From: Brugia malayi
Taxonomy: Eukaryota > Nematoda > Chromadorea > Rhabditida > Onchocercidae
Direction: 5' to 3'
NCBI RefSeq assembly: GCF_000002995.4
Contig: NW_025062479.1
Coordinates: 5,759,221 to 5,823,220, forward strand
Length of the DNA stretch: 64,000 nucleotides
Positions 12,601 to 25,800 of this stretch are shown one piece after another; position 1 is the stretch's first letter; each line of letters starts with the position of its first letter. The notes below the pieces were generated by a model that was not told the DNA's origin, did not search any database, and saw only the letters and a program-made list of their open reading frames with translations. The translations under genes and the position numbers were made by a program.

Positions 12601-14144
12601 AGTTAAAACAGTAATCTGGAGGTTTCATTAAATTTGGGAAGCCAAGCAAAATCTTGACAAGTGTTCAAAGAAGTTTTGCTGTCCGCTGAAATACTATTCA
12701 TTCAGTCAGTCATAGAAGCACAACATACAACTCGAATTGGATTGGAAAACTAAAGATAACATCCACTTGCTATCCAGCCAATCTTGGTCTCCACTGTTCC
12801 TACTACTAGCAATTACCCAAGTGCAATTCACTTTACTACATTAATTTTGATTTCAAATGGATCACAATATATGAGAAGTCTACTAGTTGGTTTCTATTTT
12901 ATATCAAATTTTTATCACATTATGTTTTTTTATCAAAAAAAAATTTATATCAAATTTATACACTACATTGGTTAGACTCGCGCTTATGTTATCATATTTT
13001 TACGCAGCATAGCCAAATTCAGTAATGCAAACGATGCGTTGTATGTTCAAAGCTTCACACTGAATTCACTGCGGCATTGGTTTTTCACTTATTTGAACTA
13101 TTACCATTATTGACAAATCTCTTACATGCAGTAAATCGAGCTTCATTCAATTTGCCTTTATATTGCTGATAACAAGAGGTACAAGTCGACTTCAGGTGTT
13201 TTCCCTTATAATACCAAAAAAATCACGATTTAATTTCTTCGTTTCTTTGACTTAGCTCGATTGAATTCTGAGATACCGGAAATCCTGCAAAAAAGAAAAT
13301 TAATCTACGAATTATAACGTGAAAAGGCAGAAACATTTGTTTGTATAAAGAAGCTTTCCGTCCAGAATGAGCTTCCGATCCAAATGCCTCATACACTTCA
13401 TCCCATCCCCTGCTTTGGTAGATATTAAAGGCTTCTCACATTTCTCTCTAAATCCCTTGCTCTTTTTATCTTAATCAGATTCACGCCATCTTGCTTGCCA
13501 CCAACGCGATATTAATGTTTCACAACGATGCAACTGGTGTGACACAGAATTCGTCACCATCGTAAATTGAAACTTCATTGGTACGATTGTGCAAAACTGT
13601 GACGAGAATTTGAGGGAATGCGGAGGATAACACTGACAGACAAGGGTTCAGACAGAAGTTCAGGATGCTAATGTTGGGATGAAGTGCACTGAAGGAGGAT
13701 GAAATGATAAGGATATGACGTGAGTATGAGTGTTGATGATATGATATGGATGAATAGTAGGAATTAATAGAGACACAAATAGCGTCGACTTATCGATTTC
13801 TGATAGTTCTGCATATCTGCTTATCATGAAATTAATAACTCATGATTACCTCAAAATTAAAATGTGTTTTTTTTTTTTTTTTGCTAATACATCATACATG
13901 TTATTTTTCTATCCAAAATAAGCTTCCAATCCAAATACCCTGTGCTCATGCACTTCCTACTACATCCCATTGAATGTTTTTGTAAATACTTTAACTTATA
14001 CTGTCAGTTATAGGACTCTTCCATTATAAATCTGTAAGCTAGACTATCGTTAATCACTTAATTTCGCTTGGATTTATGACTTTGACAAAACGTTTAAATC
14101 GATTTATTAGTTTTTTTGTAGAAAACATACATTACTAATAAATT
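9686..14144. other. 4.5 kb between TBCEL and ULK3; no convincing gene
   Basis: The TBCEL and ULK3 promoters face each other here and the missing first TBCEL exon probably lies inside. Some stretches are less AT-rich: near 9890-9960 a minus-strand frame contains RQFCDYLPKDVDANW, and at 10207-10428 several frames stay open on both strands. A poly-T run lies at 13867-13882. No complete gene can be supported. Confidence 0.4.
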
Positions 14145-17016
14145 ATGCCAGGTGGTAGTAGTCAGCTGTGCAACATTCCAAGCACCATTGCTGGATGCAG
14201 TATTTCTGAGAGGTAACAAATTTTGTCCAATCTTTATTAGGCTTCTTATCTAAAAGTGTATTTTATTCTATACTTTCCTTACTATACGTTTTGATTATGC
14301 TTTTCTAGTCTCCCTTTCACTGGCTCTTGCAATATGCTGATTTTATTGTAGAATTGGAAGCGGGACATTTTCTTCTGTCTTCAAAGCGATATCTGCGTCC
14401 TCGGATAACAGCGGCATACGTACTACTGTAGCAGTTAAAGTTATGAGCATGCAGGTTGCAAATGCTTCAAAACTCAGCTCTGACTGCATTGTTTCGGAAA
14501 TAAGGATCTTGAAGAATTTAAAGCACAGGCATTCCTTTATATTTGGTTCAGATTGAGAACTGATTCAAAGAGACTTCTGTTGAAGACAAGTGAAACTGTG
14601 AGATAACAAGATAGCAAAAAAGTTGAACCTACTCTTGAAGGATGTGAAATCTTGTAGCTGTGAGATTTGAAACAAAACGGTTTTGTGGTCTCGAAATATG
14701 TTATGCATACTCTTTCAGAAACATAGTTCATTTATACGATTTTCAATGGGATCGAAACAATATATATCTCATTATGGAATATTGTGGCGGTGGTGATTTA
14801 GGTTCATTTATCAAACATTACGGCTCACTTCCTGAAGCAATTACGCGCCTTTGTTTCCGTCAGTTAGCTGCGGCAATCCAATATATGCGAGCAATGAATG
14901 TGGCGCATATGGATTTGAAACCACAAAACATTTTACTTACCAACCGACGGAAACCTTTTATCAAGGTTGTCTAAATTAAAAACTAGCCTGATTTTGAAAA
15001 CTGTATGTTAAGTAGTTGGTATCTAGAACTTTACTTCTTTAAAAGCTTCACTTCAATTTCTTCTTAAAACAAGTCGTCACAGGTGTCGGACTTTGGTCTT
15101 TCGCAGTATTTGAAGAAGAATGAACAGACGTCATCATTCCGTGGTTCACCTCTTTACATGGCACCTGAAATTTTTTGTCGTGAACAATACGATAGCCGTG
15201 TCGATTTATGGTTAAGTTTCTTCTTTTTTTTTTTTTTTTTTTTTCACGCTTAACTTCTCCAAGTTTTGTGCTATATTAACATTTTTTAACCGAAAGTTTT
15301 AAACTCTTGCATTGCAGGTCTTGCGGTGTTATTCTCTATGAATGCTTATATGGCGTACCTCCATTTACTGCCTACACATATGATGAACTTGTGGAACAAA
15401 TTTTATCACAACAGGCTATAAATTTCCCGACGAATGTGCGCTTTTCGTGTGTTTGTCTTGACCTTTTACAAGGTGTATTTTTATGTATTAGTTGGCTCAA
15501 AGTTCGGTGCAAGGTGTTATATCAAAGGCACTTCTCTGAATACTCAATATGCAGAAAATTAAACCTTTAACTTACAGCGCTACTTGTTCGTAATCCCCAT
15601 GATCGCATTACATTTGAACAGTTTTTTGCACATCCGTTTGTGGATCTTACGAAATTGCCTTCATCTGCTGAGTTGAATAAAGCGAACAGTTATGTTAAGC
15701 AGTCACAGCAAGCTGAATCTGAAGATGTTTGTTTTTTTATGAAAATTCATTAAAGACCTAATAAAATTTATTCATTAAAGACTATACTGTCGTTTTATTT
15801 TATTTGTTTTTGTAAACACAATATCCGTTCCAAACAAGAGTAATCAATGGTACTGATATGAAGGACGATGTCGTTTAGGAACAGATTTCATTTCACTGTA
15901 TAGGTTACAAAACAAAATTCTTTGACGTTGAGAGAAATGTACATAAATTCAGCAGAAGAGCTGTCGAAAAAGCGGATTCAGATAGGAAGGATTTTATATT
16001 TATGCATTACATCATTTTTTAACAGAATCTAGTTGAAGCGACAAAATTATTATCAAATGCCGTGCAAATCTACATTCATTGTTTGGAATTGTTCGATGAA
16101 GATGAAGAGAAAGTGAAATTTCGTGAAAAAATCAAAGCATATCTAGAACGTGCTGAAAATATGAAGCAACGTTTGCGACTTGGTATAGAGGAACTCCTTC
16201 TATCACAATCACTTGATAAAAGAGAGTGGAATGATTGGCCTCAGGTATATTTTTGTTTGAAAATAGGTCAAGATTACATTTCTTTATTCTTTGAACCTCT
16301 GGTGGTAAAGTTTTATTATTTTGAATTGTTTTAAACCAATATTTTAGGAAGTATCTGATATTCTTGTTTGATTTTAAAAAATCTCGAAATCTGTATTTGT
16401 TTCGAGGTCCGCGCTGCGGAGCTGGTAGCACACACGGCACATAAATTGGAGTGTCAGGAAGAGTGGAATGAGGCATTAGCGAAGTATACACTAGCAATTG
16501 AGAGTGCAATGCGCGTTTTAAGCAGTGAGAATCGTAATACAGAGCGTTCCATCAGATTACAACGTAAGGTTTCCGATTGGTTATCTGCAGCGGAACGAAT
16601 AAAAGTATGTTTCATTTTCTCATCCCTTATCTCATTTCTTCTAACTTTGTTATCAGCTCTGTTGGTTTTACTGGATGATTAATGTAATTTCTTATTTGAT
16701 TAATCTTTTTTGTGTATCTTAAGTGATTTTTTAAAATTTAATTTTGCTTGTACTGGATCGCTTGCACAAGGTGTAATTACTAAAAATCTGTACAAATAGT
16801 GAAGTTTTTCCTGCCTGCTTTTTTCTTTGTAGTTTATTTTAATTAGTGAGGATACGTTGATATTATGAAGAAAGTTCTGATGCGTCATTTTGAATTCTTC
16901 ATCAGAAATATGTGCAAGTTATGAGTGACGGTTACGGAATTTCGATGAACAGCGTCGCTGAAGCTGACAAACAATTTCACCAAATTACCACAAATAAGCA
17001 GTGTGTAATCTTATAA
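14145..17016 (+). CDS. ULK3: ULK3-type serine/threonine kinase with two MIT domains (9 exons, ~483 aa)
   Basis: ULK3 is a cytosolic kinase linked to autophagy, Hedgehog/GLI signalling and, through its MIT domains, to ESCRT-III and abscission control. Exons: 14145-14212, 14352-14528, 14719-14965, 15083-15210, 15318-15472, 15578-15726, 16026-16244, 16407-16604, 16906-17016; all keep frame. Kinase landmarks are intact: RIGSGTFSSVFKA, AVKVM (ATP lysine), DFQWDRNNIYLIMEY, HMDLKPQN (HxD with ULK3-like spacing), SDFGLSQ, GSPLYMAPE, DLWSCGVILYE. Two MIT-type three-helix segments follow: about residues 320-390 (NAVQIYIHCLELF, YLERAENMKQRL) and 395-465 (EEWNEALAKYTLAIESAM). Length matches the family. 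The protein ends CVIL, a CaaX-type box. Intron 2 uses a GC donor. Start: ATG 24 bases after a tttttttgtag acceptor that could receive a spliced leader. Confidence 0.93.
14529..14718 (+). other. GC-AG intron in ULK3
   Basis: Intron 2 of the kinase. The donor reads AG|GCATTC and the acceptor ctctttcag|A. Using it joins LKH to R-NIVHLYDF, the conserved step from helix C to strand beta-4. The nearest downstream GT gives a stop codon, and an upstream GT would delete helix C. Confidence 0.65.
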
Positions 17017-19892
17017 AATGTGGGTTGTCTGCGTATATCGAAACTCTGTGATAATCTAAAGATCTGTAAATACCGAAATGAAATACGTTTAGTTTTTCTC
17101 TAATTTCCGTGTTATTGCTGCATGTGTACTGTTGAGGATGCTTCTCAAAATGTATAGTCCGATGGAGATTCTTTGTCAGTTTTTTTCAAATAATATAGTA
17201 CATTTGATTTGATTCAGCAACTTACAGTTCGTGTATCCACGATTTAGTTATTAGTGCTCATGATATTTAAGAAGTTATGAATGTATTGTGTTTACTTGAA
17301 AGCAATTGTATATACTTTTTTGTTTAATCTTATTGGTTTAAAAACTTTATGGGTAACAAAATATCGCTATGAAGTCTGTCGGGGATTCTTTTGCAAAGAA
17401 TAAAGGAAAATTCTGTCGCTACAATAATAGTAAGATATTGATGCCATTTTTAAACTGTTAAGATCAGTTATTGGATTGTTCTTCGACTGAAACCTTAAAC
17501 TTGTTCAATGGCCTGTTGCTTGCGAGACTGAGTTTTTTAACGTACTGATGAGTTATTCATGTCGAAATCTCAGAATTTTTATAGCCGGTTGTTAGCAGTA
17601 AATGTGTGAGATATGAACTTATCCGTTCGTGTATGAACATATTTATTTATTTTACTCGTAACTAATATTGAAGACAGTTGAAATTTTTGAATATTCGAAG
17701 TCTACAATGAAGATGTTCTCTACCCAAACAGTTTGCTCACTCGATCCAAAGTAGAAAAGGTAAGTTCCTAATTCTCTTTGGAATTCTTTAGTGGTTACTT
17801 GAAGTTTCACATTTTCGCTTTGATTTAGATTTGTAAATCAGAATTAACAGGGATTAGGTCTCCATAATCTAATTAAGATACTTATATCTGGATACATGGA
17901 CGTCGAGTTATTCGTTGTTCGTTTGCGGGACTTCAATCCGGGATCAGTTTCATATTAAATACTTATTTACAACAAATCCTGAAGTGATTTATTGTTATGG
18001 TGTCCCTTTGATGCAATATTTTGCGTACGTTTTTGTACAAGTGAGGAACGATCATGAGTCATTTCTACTGAAATTTTATTTGAAAAGACGCTGTGTTCCA
18101 GCTCGTAAATAATTTGTTAATAACAGTAATGGTAGTCGCAGGATTAGCAGTGTCGCCCTTTAGGTAACAGATCTTTTAATCCTTCGCATAACAAAATCAT
18201 TTTGAAATATGACGAAGAATTCATCGGTCCTTGCATACTGATTAATAAATATCTCGTACTTTCAAACTATTCGTATCCCGCATGTATTATTAATTTCTTT
18301 GAATTTTGTAGGCCTCGTCCTAGTTTCATATGCGATAATTCTGTCACCACCATATAGTTGGTCAGGGTATAATGGTAATTGTAACTAATTACGAGAGTTA
18401 GAAAGTTGCAGGTATTAGACAATTTTCGACACATTTTAGAATTTTAGAATGGTGGGTTCCATGTTGGCGGTGTTTCAGATAAGTGTTTGTTCTTTTTCCT
18501 TTATTAGTTATCCTTTATAGATGGACGGTGTTTATTTAATGTCTGTGCCGAAAGAGAATGTTGTTGAGATAACAGATTTACCGCGACTTTTTCAGCCCCA
18601 AAAATGAATACTGCACATGTAACAGCTGATATGTCCTGCCATGCTTATGATGAATTCGGTTTTTCCATCGCAATTAATTTTAAGATATTTCAATGCAATA
18701 TATAATAGTCAGGGGAGATTTGTTGATGTGAGGGCTATGTAAAAGTAAGGAATGCTGATTCCACACACTTCCCGTGCTTTTAGTGGTAAGACCAGTCGTA
18801 AAGGGATCAAACTTTAAATCTTTTTTACTGTTGTAATAATCCGGATTAATAGCTTTATTTTCACTTCTTCCGTAACTTTTTCTTAACAAGTTGTATGTAG
18901 GATCTGCTAGATGCTCATCACATCATATGTTTTTCCCCAAATCATAGAACGATGAAATAAGGACCTAGTCATGGCTCGCTTTCCGTTTGTTTCGGTCCTG
19001 CAACAAATCAATCGATAAGCTCCTCACAGTGCCGTACTGTGTGAACGTTTATAATGGAAGCACAAAAGTTTCCCTTTTTAGCAATCACTTGTTGCATGCT
19101 GTTCAAAGACATTTGAAACATGCAGTGATTTTCCTTAAACGTTCCATCTGGAGTTTGAGTGTGGGGTAAATGTTACATTCATCATTGCAGTGCTTCTCAA
19201 CAATCAGCGTAGTAAGGTAATTAAGCAGTAATTTTCACTTTGGATGTGGGCAAAAGCAAAGAGCAAGAAATCTGTTTAGGATAAATCCTTGTGAGGGGAA
19301 AAAAATTAGGGATGAGCAAACATACACATACACACAACAAACGAAGAATAATCGTCCAAATTAATCGGTATCATTTTAAACATTTTTCAAACTTCAGTGC
19401 TTATTTCATTTTAGGTGGTTTTGATTTTTTCCGTATGTTGTGACCTGCTCGTTAGGTTACCAGTTCGAATTCAATTATCACTTTGCAACACTTTTACTCG
19501 TTATATATATGTATATATGTTGCCATTCTTCAATGCCATCCAACGTTTATCATTCGTACACCTGAGTCGGAGCTAGTAAGCTTTCTTGGGATGTGGAAGC
19601 AGAATTTCACAATTTCACAAGAATTAATAATGTTCAAAGTAGAAATTCAATTAATTCATTTCGAAAGAGTGCGCTTGAATGCAAGGAGCTGTCCCAAATC
19701 CAACTGCTTACCCTTAATAAACGCCCTGTCATATTCCGCGCTTCGTAAAATGGTGTGCTCGATCAACTTACTATAATCGGTGAATGAATTGGTACTTTTT
19801 TTAGGTCGTCTTGAGTCATCTCATAAGAAGTTTTATTATATATTATCAATGGATCGCTTTTATTTTCCTTTTATAAAGATGGAAGTGGATGA
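17017..19892. other. Intergenic region, ULK3 to tetraspanin
   Basis: Contains the ULK3 3' flank, with an AATAAA at 17399-17404, and the tetraspanin promoter side. Open frames such as 17915-18112 and 19483-19776 show no domain, signal peptide or splice context and are treated as chance. Confidence 0.45.
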
Positions 19893-22800
19893 ATGAATAT
19901 TTGCATGATGAGTGAGAATACAAATGGTCAATGCGCACAGATATGCCTACTTTTCTATACCGTTTTTTTTTGGGTAAGTTACCTTGAATAGTAAATTAGG
20001 AGTCAGTCTGAAGGATGACTTTAATAATATTGCTAGTACTTAACTTTTAATGAACTAATGCTCGGAAGAGAATTAACAATTAGTTGTCGCGGATTTTAAT
20101 ATCGCGAAACTCAAAATATATATATATATATATGAGAGTTGAAAATATGAGTAACAAATATCTCATATGAAATTTTGTAAGTAATGTTTATATCTTGAAT
20201 CCTTTGTTTCCAGTCTCATGTTTAGTCCGTAAATCTTTCATATATTGTTTACACGGTACCAGTTCTTCACTTAGTTGACCCTCACTGTTGTGTCGCCACT
20301 AATTGTAAATTATCCTTGAATCTACGAGGTTAACAACTTTTATTTAACTGATGTCCTTTACGGCTTGTCAACTAGCAATTAGATCTGCTTGTAAACAATT
20401 CTTTGCCAACATCTCTTTGTTAGATCGATTACTCTTTCGTCAGGTCAACCTCATATTGTAAATCATATACTTTGTTTATGCACATTGCTTGCTATATAAG
20501 GAGGTTAACCTTGTTCAAGGGAGTTTTATGTGTTTTTACCAAGAACTGATAGAGTTCACCTTCAATTCTTTATCAAATTATTGCACTACTGCTTCTACTA
20601 ATAAAGGAATTATTACTTCCTTCTGTTACTTCATATATTCCAATGAATCTCCCTGAGATCAGTAACCTCTCCCAAAATAATTAAATTTTCAAATTTTCTA
20701 CGATAGTTATCTACCTCGTGTCTGTCTCTGCGTGTTTATAAACCACTTGAAGTTAACCTTGTCTACTGTATGAACAATATCTCTACCTTAAAAATTTGCG
20801 TAGTTATTGTCTTTTTTGGTTTTTGTATAGGAATTGACGTTTTGTCAAATTACAGCTTACTGGATTGGCACTGATATTTTTGTCGCTGTGGACATTGCTT
20901 GATCCACGTCGTAATTATCTCCTTGACTTGGTCGATTTCTCGGAGGATGATCCATTACTTCGTGGAGCCTGTCATCTGGCTCTTATTACTGGTTCTGTTG
21001 TAATGATAGTTGGCTTTATTGGTTGCTGTGGTACGATAAAAAAATCGTTGTGTTTGCTCATTACCGTTGGTTTTCCTTCTGTCAATTAATAACATCGAAT
21101 TTGATTTAATGTTTTAGCATAGACCTGTATAATTTCAATTAAATTTTGGTTGAAATGCTTCTATAATTTAAAAAATAAACAGTATGCAGTAATGCTATCA
21201 GGTCTGGGAACCACTAATCCTGAACTAAGTGATAATTTAGAAATATACTTGAGCACTGATTCCAAAAATAGTACCTCAAACTCTGCGAAATTTTTTCAGT
21301 TCGTGATTTGTTTATTGATCTTATTTTTTGCTGATATAACAATCGCTTGCCTGGCACTGTTCTACCGCAACAAGGTTGGTAACTTTTTATATTATCAATT
21401 AATGTTTTATGTAATGAATTGTAAATTGCAGTTTGTTGGCAATAGACTTAGTGTGTATTTAACAAATTTAACACACGATCGGTATTATCGTCTTTATTGG
21501 GTCACGCCACTCATCGACATCATCCAGTATTATGTAACTTTTACTTAAATTTGTCTTCTGTTAATTTAATATTCACAATAATTTATAACGCAGCACCATT
21601 AGGTTCAAATTACTTCAGCGGCCGAACTTTGCAAGAAACAGTTTGACTTCAAAGTCTTTGTTTTTTTTTTGCTTTAAAAACTGGGTGATATGTGGAACTC
21701 TTGGAAGAGTACGAAGGTCGGATATAAGTACTTAATTTTATTTATCAGAGATATAGAATATTGTCGATTAAGAGCATTATGAATTTTCAAGTTATTCCAG
21801 TTCATATCTCAGCTTGTGTAATACCTTAGAATTAATTTAATGTTGTTCCCACACTTTAGTCACCTATTTGCATGTCTGTTGCTGTTTTGTTTATTCCGTT
21901 TTTTAAAGGTTTTGAAAAGATAAAATATTGTATGGTGTGTTGTGGAGTGTCGTTGTATTATCGTTCATCATTGTTGATGTGAAATTCAATTTTCTCACAG
22001 GGACAACCGTTGACCATTTTTTTTTTGCTTGACATTTTACCATTTGCAGAAATTCTTTTCACAGCTACTCTTAGGAAGCTTTGACGCATTGTTTTTAACA
22101 TTTTTTTTTTTTTTTTTTTAAAACTTCAGGAGCGGTATGATGCAGTTAGCTGATAGAATCTCCTGATAGAAAATCTAACCATCGTTATCAAATCTTTCAT
22201 TTACTTACTTTCAAATTATGCCATCCGAATTTTCAAAATTCCGAGTGGAATTTCATTTAAAATTTTAGTTCTTAACAAGTGATTTTGACCAGAAATTGCA
22301 ACTGATGATAAGAGAAAGTTATGGATTTAATCCAGCTATCGAATATAATACCAAAGTAACAGCGCTCATTGATAAACTGCAGTTTAATGTTAGTTATATT
22401 TTCTTCATTGAAATTTCAGTAACACGGAATTTAGCTGATTATGAATACTGCTAGTGGTGCTAATTAGGAGTACACAATATCAATGATACTAACAACGATA
22501 TTAATATTGAGATGGTATATGAATATTTCAAGATTTATAATTTGCAATTGTTTTTAGGAACAGTGTTGTGGTTCTTTGGATTACAGGGAGTGGAGCAGTA
22601 GTCGGTGGCGTGCATCCTACTGGACAGGTATTGAATTAATTCAACATAACCCAGAGTTTGGCTTTGATATAGTACCGAGTACATGCTGTGTGCAGTTGGC
22701 TGGTGCAACACCAAAGAATCCGGTTGCCAGGAGTTTGGCACGTTGTCAACATTTTCAAGCTAGTAAATTATGGAGACATCAGACGGTATCCTATATTGAA

Positions 22801-25800
22801 AGTTTTATGAGTAAAATTCGTTTTGTTTAATGCAAGTACTGAAATATCTAAAGGAATTCAGTCTTTCAGGAGATCTGTAGCTAACACTTTGAAATCTTAA
22901 ATTCGAATAATCCTTGTGGCCGATATAACACATTCTAAATCTAAGCCGTTTGCTTTGTTAAGATTGACACTAACTTTGCAAATTACCAAATCATCAAGAT
23001 TATATATTACATAAAAATTCAAATTTTATGAATTACACTAAGTTAGTATTCTCACTCGATTCTACCCATTCTTTTATTTTCTTGATAGGCTCCTATATGC
23101 TGTGTGGAACAGAATTAACTGAACACTCTGCTTTCCTGAAATATATCTGAGTTACACGGTCATCTTTTGTCTAAATAACATGACAAAAGTTGGTTGTTAA
23201 AAAAATTGCTGAATAATGTATAACCGCTTTGCTACTTGCAATTTGACGAATGGAATTAGTCACCTTTGTGTTACGAGGACGGGAACATTAGGGGATGTAA
23301 GGTATGAATAATTAGCGGTTTATATGGTATATGTACATATATGCTTCTGTGTGCTATCAGACGTTTCTGTCTTACCACTGTTTTTATGTTATAAAATTTA
23401 TGTCCTAGAATTCTTTGTTATCTATTTAATTAAGTTATTCGTCTTCGTTTCCGAGTTGTTGTATCTTTTGAACTGGGTGTTACCAACTTCTTGTCATCAT
23501 GTTATTAAATCAGTGTTATTTTCGTGTAGTTTTTTGTGGTTTTTTAATGTCTCTTGCAAAGCAGAAGCTTGTCGTGATTTGTTCCTACCGGGAGATTTGG
23601 GCAAAGTTATGGATAATGAATCACTATAGATGGTACGTAAACAATTCAATATATATTGAATTAAATTCCAAACATGCCTAACTAATGCATGTTTGTTGAT
23701 GTACTTATATATTCTTCAGCAACAGTGTTGCGGTGCTACCGGTCCCCACAATTATTATGATTCTTTCTGGTACAAAACCAATACAGAGCGTGGTACCATA
23801 TCATTTGTACCGCAATCGTGCTGCAAACAAATGCGGGAGGCACGAACCTGGTTCATAAAACCAGTTGATCCAATGTGTACATCATATAACTACTATACTT
23901 CTGCTTTCAATAGTTCTGTCAATGCGCAGGTATGGTGCTTATATCTCTTTATTTTTTTTCTTCACATTTTATTTTAAGCGTAAAAAATCTTCGCAGCTAC
24001 TTGACGGGTGCTGTACATTTCAACATATACTAATTTTATTATGGGGAAATCAGAGTGTTGTCCTTAGTCCCATAATTCTTTAATCTAAAAACTTTTCGTT
24101 CAAAATTGCTTACTAGTGATACTTTGTCATGTAAGGATCATTAAAATACAAAACACTAGAAATACATTATCATTCTAAGTACAGTTACGTAGGCATTGGT
24201 TTGCACTGATGGATTAGAGTTGGTGATAAATGATGTCTCAGTATGACCAAACCATGTTGGGAACATGGTAAATAATTGATAACACAGTTGAAAATAGATA
24301 AACGATATTTACCACATTAGTTGGGTCATAATATGAAGATAAGCGGAGCCATTTTTATAATTCTGTCATTAAAAGAGCTCAATGCAATTTCAAGCTAATC
24401 AAGAAAAAGGAAGTAGGATTTTTGCTAGTTTGGAATTCGAGGCAACAGTTACAGCACATTATCAATTAGGAATAATTGCAATGAGGAAACAAACTTTTGA
24501 GAAGACGGGAAACGTTGGATTTAAAACAATAGTGATGAAGGAGGTGCATAGAGACGATAGAGAGTTCTGAAGTAATTATAAGCATTTTGGTGGTAGTCCT
24601 CTATTTTCGTAGTGAAGAAAGTTCTTCGTGGAAGAACCGCCATGAGCGGTAGCTTCAAGGATGGGAGAGGAGTGAAAGGAGTTTGTTATTAGGAATGGTT
24701 TATTAGCCGAAAGATTGGTCGTCTTTCACTTTGTACAGAATCGGGAAATGCGTGCTGTTCAAGATTGTATGGAAAGGTAAACAAGATTTGTTGAGAAGGT
24801 GTTCATGCTAAAAGAATAAAATAGAGAAGACTCGAGATTTGTTTAAAGGTTTCAAAATTGTGGTATGCTAATTGTGATAGTCATGATAACAAGTGGCACT
24901 GATTATGAAAGATATGTCTTAGATTGTTGAGTGTAGTACAACAAATTTCAACAACACTTGGCATATGTTACTGGCAAATTTATTTCCTCGTTCTTCAGTG
25001 ATCCTAGTTTTTTGTTGTAGGTCATATAGGAAATAGAAAAGAGAAAACTGAATGAGTGGAATTTCTGTTTTAATATTGTTACAATTGGAGTAGTGGTGCA
25101 TGTTCAAAAATTCATTAACAATTAACTACTGTTTGTTGTTGCATTTTCGTGAGTGGGTACATTTTTGACATTTTTGTTCTATTGTTATTAATTCCCCGTT
25201 CAATTCTCAAAGATAAGTGGTGATTCCAAATAGTAGATAATCACTTGGACATGAGGCTATTTATATTTATTACGTTTTATCGTCCATATAATCTTTGCTT
25301 CTTTATTTTATAGTCATTGTAGTCAATTCACTGAACATGATCTTCCTTCTGGCAACATAGTTTTGATAACTATGGTAAATTATTGGAAATATTACTTTGA
25401 AATGCTGATAAAGTGAAAAAAAAAAAAAGTATTTGGTGTGCTTTAGTCATTTTCAACTTATTTTTGTATTAAAGATAAGTTGGAAATGAATAAATCATTT
25501 ATTTTAGAGTGTGAGACTTCTTGCTTAAAAGTATCGACAAGCTGAACTAAGAGATAAACATGCCTACATCCAGAATTTCTTGAACGGGAAGAAATTTAAA
25601 TGATTGGAAAATGTAGCAAACTGCTGAAGGATTCTCCAAAAAACAACTTCCACTTTTCTGTTACATACGCCATTTAGGTTACAGAAATACGCCAAATTTG
25701 ATGAGCCATTTTGAAATACAATATAAAAAATGGAGTGTAGCTCATTAACATCTTAATGGTGTAGCATCCTGGAATAATACACCATTGTTTGTAGGGTTGT

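Noticed and set aside
12808..12825. AATTACCCAAGT, which matches the core of the nematode SL1 leader
   Set aside because: Only about 12 bases match and the flanks do not; no downstream donor with SL RNA structure is visible.
18357..18430. tRNA-like A-box (GGTATAATGGTAA)
   Set aside because: No matching B-box (GTTCGANTC) or cloverleaf could be found downstream.
24382..24570. Open frame inside the tetraspanin intron, considered as a bacterial (Wolbachia-like) insertion
   Set aside because: No recognisable bacterial domain, and composition is like the rest of the intron.
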